Shown here: piece after piece, positions 63,787 to 64,000 of the stretch | Layout: each line of letters begins with the position of its first letter | Numbering within the stretch: position 1 is the first letter of the stretch | Source of the DNA: Auanema rhodensis | Taxonomy: Eukaryota > Nematoda > Chromadorea > Rhabditida > Rhabditidae | Direction: 5' to 3' | DNA: 64,000 bases | Assembly (NCBI GenBank): GCA_964057225.1 | Contig: OZ059899.1 | Span: forward strand, 17,492,501 to 17,556,500 | Position numbers and translations under genes: made by a program | Notes under the pieces: model-generated | Told to the model about the DNA's origin: nothing | What the model saw: the letters and a program-made list of their open reading frames with translations, nothing else | The model's database searches: none

Positions 63787-64000
63787 TCACCCTGAAAAAT
63801 TGATTTTTTCGTTGAATAACATTGTCCATCGTCTTTGCCTTCAAAAAAGGAATCTAAAAACATCTACTTTTTGTGAAATTATTTCGAAATTTTTAGGGAA
63901 AATTTTTGTCAAAATGTTTTTGAAAGCAATGTTGAGTGTACATGGAAACTCAACATACACTAATACATCATTTTTTAAACGATCATAACTAATTTTTGTA
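63787..64000. repeat. Partial 351-bp monomer at the right window edge
   Basis: The first 214 bp of a CCTGAAAAATTGAT / GCCTTCAAAAAAGG monomer, ending in TAATTTTTGTA. It shows that the array continues beyond the window. Confidence 0.9.

Larger units (their letters stand above)
9067..64000. repeat. 351-bp satellite array (family 2), 156 complete monomers plus a partial one
   Basis: Head-to-tail tandem array in one orientation. Counting from TCA[A/C]CCTGAAG, monomers start at 9066 (nominal), 9417, 9768, 10119 and so on to 63787. Spacing is 351 bp for most, 350 or 349 bp for monomers in which an A-run replaces TTGAAAAAAGG, and 352 bp once (59224 to 59576). No monomer is inverted and nothing foreign is inserted. 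The length is close to two nucleosome repeats and to twice the 176-bp family. Copies differ at a modest number of recurring sites, which define subfamilies. I do not recognise the family. Location in heterochromatin is inference. Confidence 0.98.

Overview
The window is satellite DNA from end to end and I find no gene in it. Two tandem-repeat families, both AT-rich (about 32% GC counted on one 176-bp monomer), meet head-on at about position 9062. No unique sequence, transposon insertion, inverted segment, RNA gene or credible protein-coding gene was seen. Long homogeneous satellite arrays with monomers near one and two nucleosome lengths, organised into higher-order repeats, indicate eukaryotic constitutive heterochromatin, probably centromeric or pericentromeric. 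The style (AT-rich, A/T tracts, many short dyads) fits an insect or other invertebrate, but I recognise neither family, so the organism is left open.

Region 1 (1-9061) is a 176-bp satellite. Fifty consecutive monomers (starts 9, 185, 361 ... 8809) keep an exact 176-bp register with no net indel. Monomer variants fall into classes that repeat in order. A 17-monomer higher-order unit of 2992 bp (3529-6520) is followed by a second copy cut short at 14 monomers (6521-8885). Shorter related blocks lie to its left. The last-but-one monomer carries a 97-bp deletion, and one further monomer then runs into the junction.

Junction (9053-9067): the 176-bp family stops at 9061 and the 351-bp family is in phase from 9067. 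The bases between repeat a 6-bp word found just upstream, which looks like a templated end-joining scar.

Region 2 (9067-64000) is a 351-bp satellite with 156 complete head-to-tail monomers plus a partial one at the right edge. Monomers are 349-352 bp; most length change comes from one A-run. Each monomer carries a cluster of dyads (five perfect or RNA-wobble hairpins), a block of AnTn tracts at 11-13 bp spacing, and a nearly invariant block around offsets 135-210. The array is a patchwork of higher-order repeats: dimers of 701-702 bp, trimers of 1052 bp, 4-mers of 1404 bp, a clean 8-mer tandem duplication of 2808 bp, and blocks displaced by 9, 10, 11, 13 and 15 monomers. Subfamilies change from left to right (9-19 kb, 19-40 kb, 40-50 kb, 50-57 kb, 57-64 kb), with islands of left-type sequence in the right-hand part.

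There are no genes to work together. Short open frames recur once per monomer, but nearly all begin at TTG, about half the monomers break them, and they vary freely at the amino-acid level. The points worth a second look are the junction, the higher-order structure, the dyad cluster and the possible kinship of the two families.
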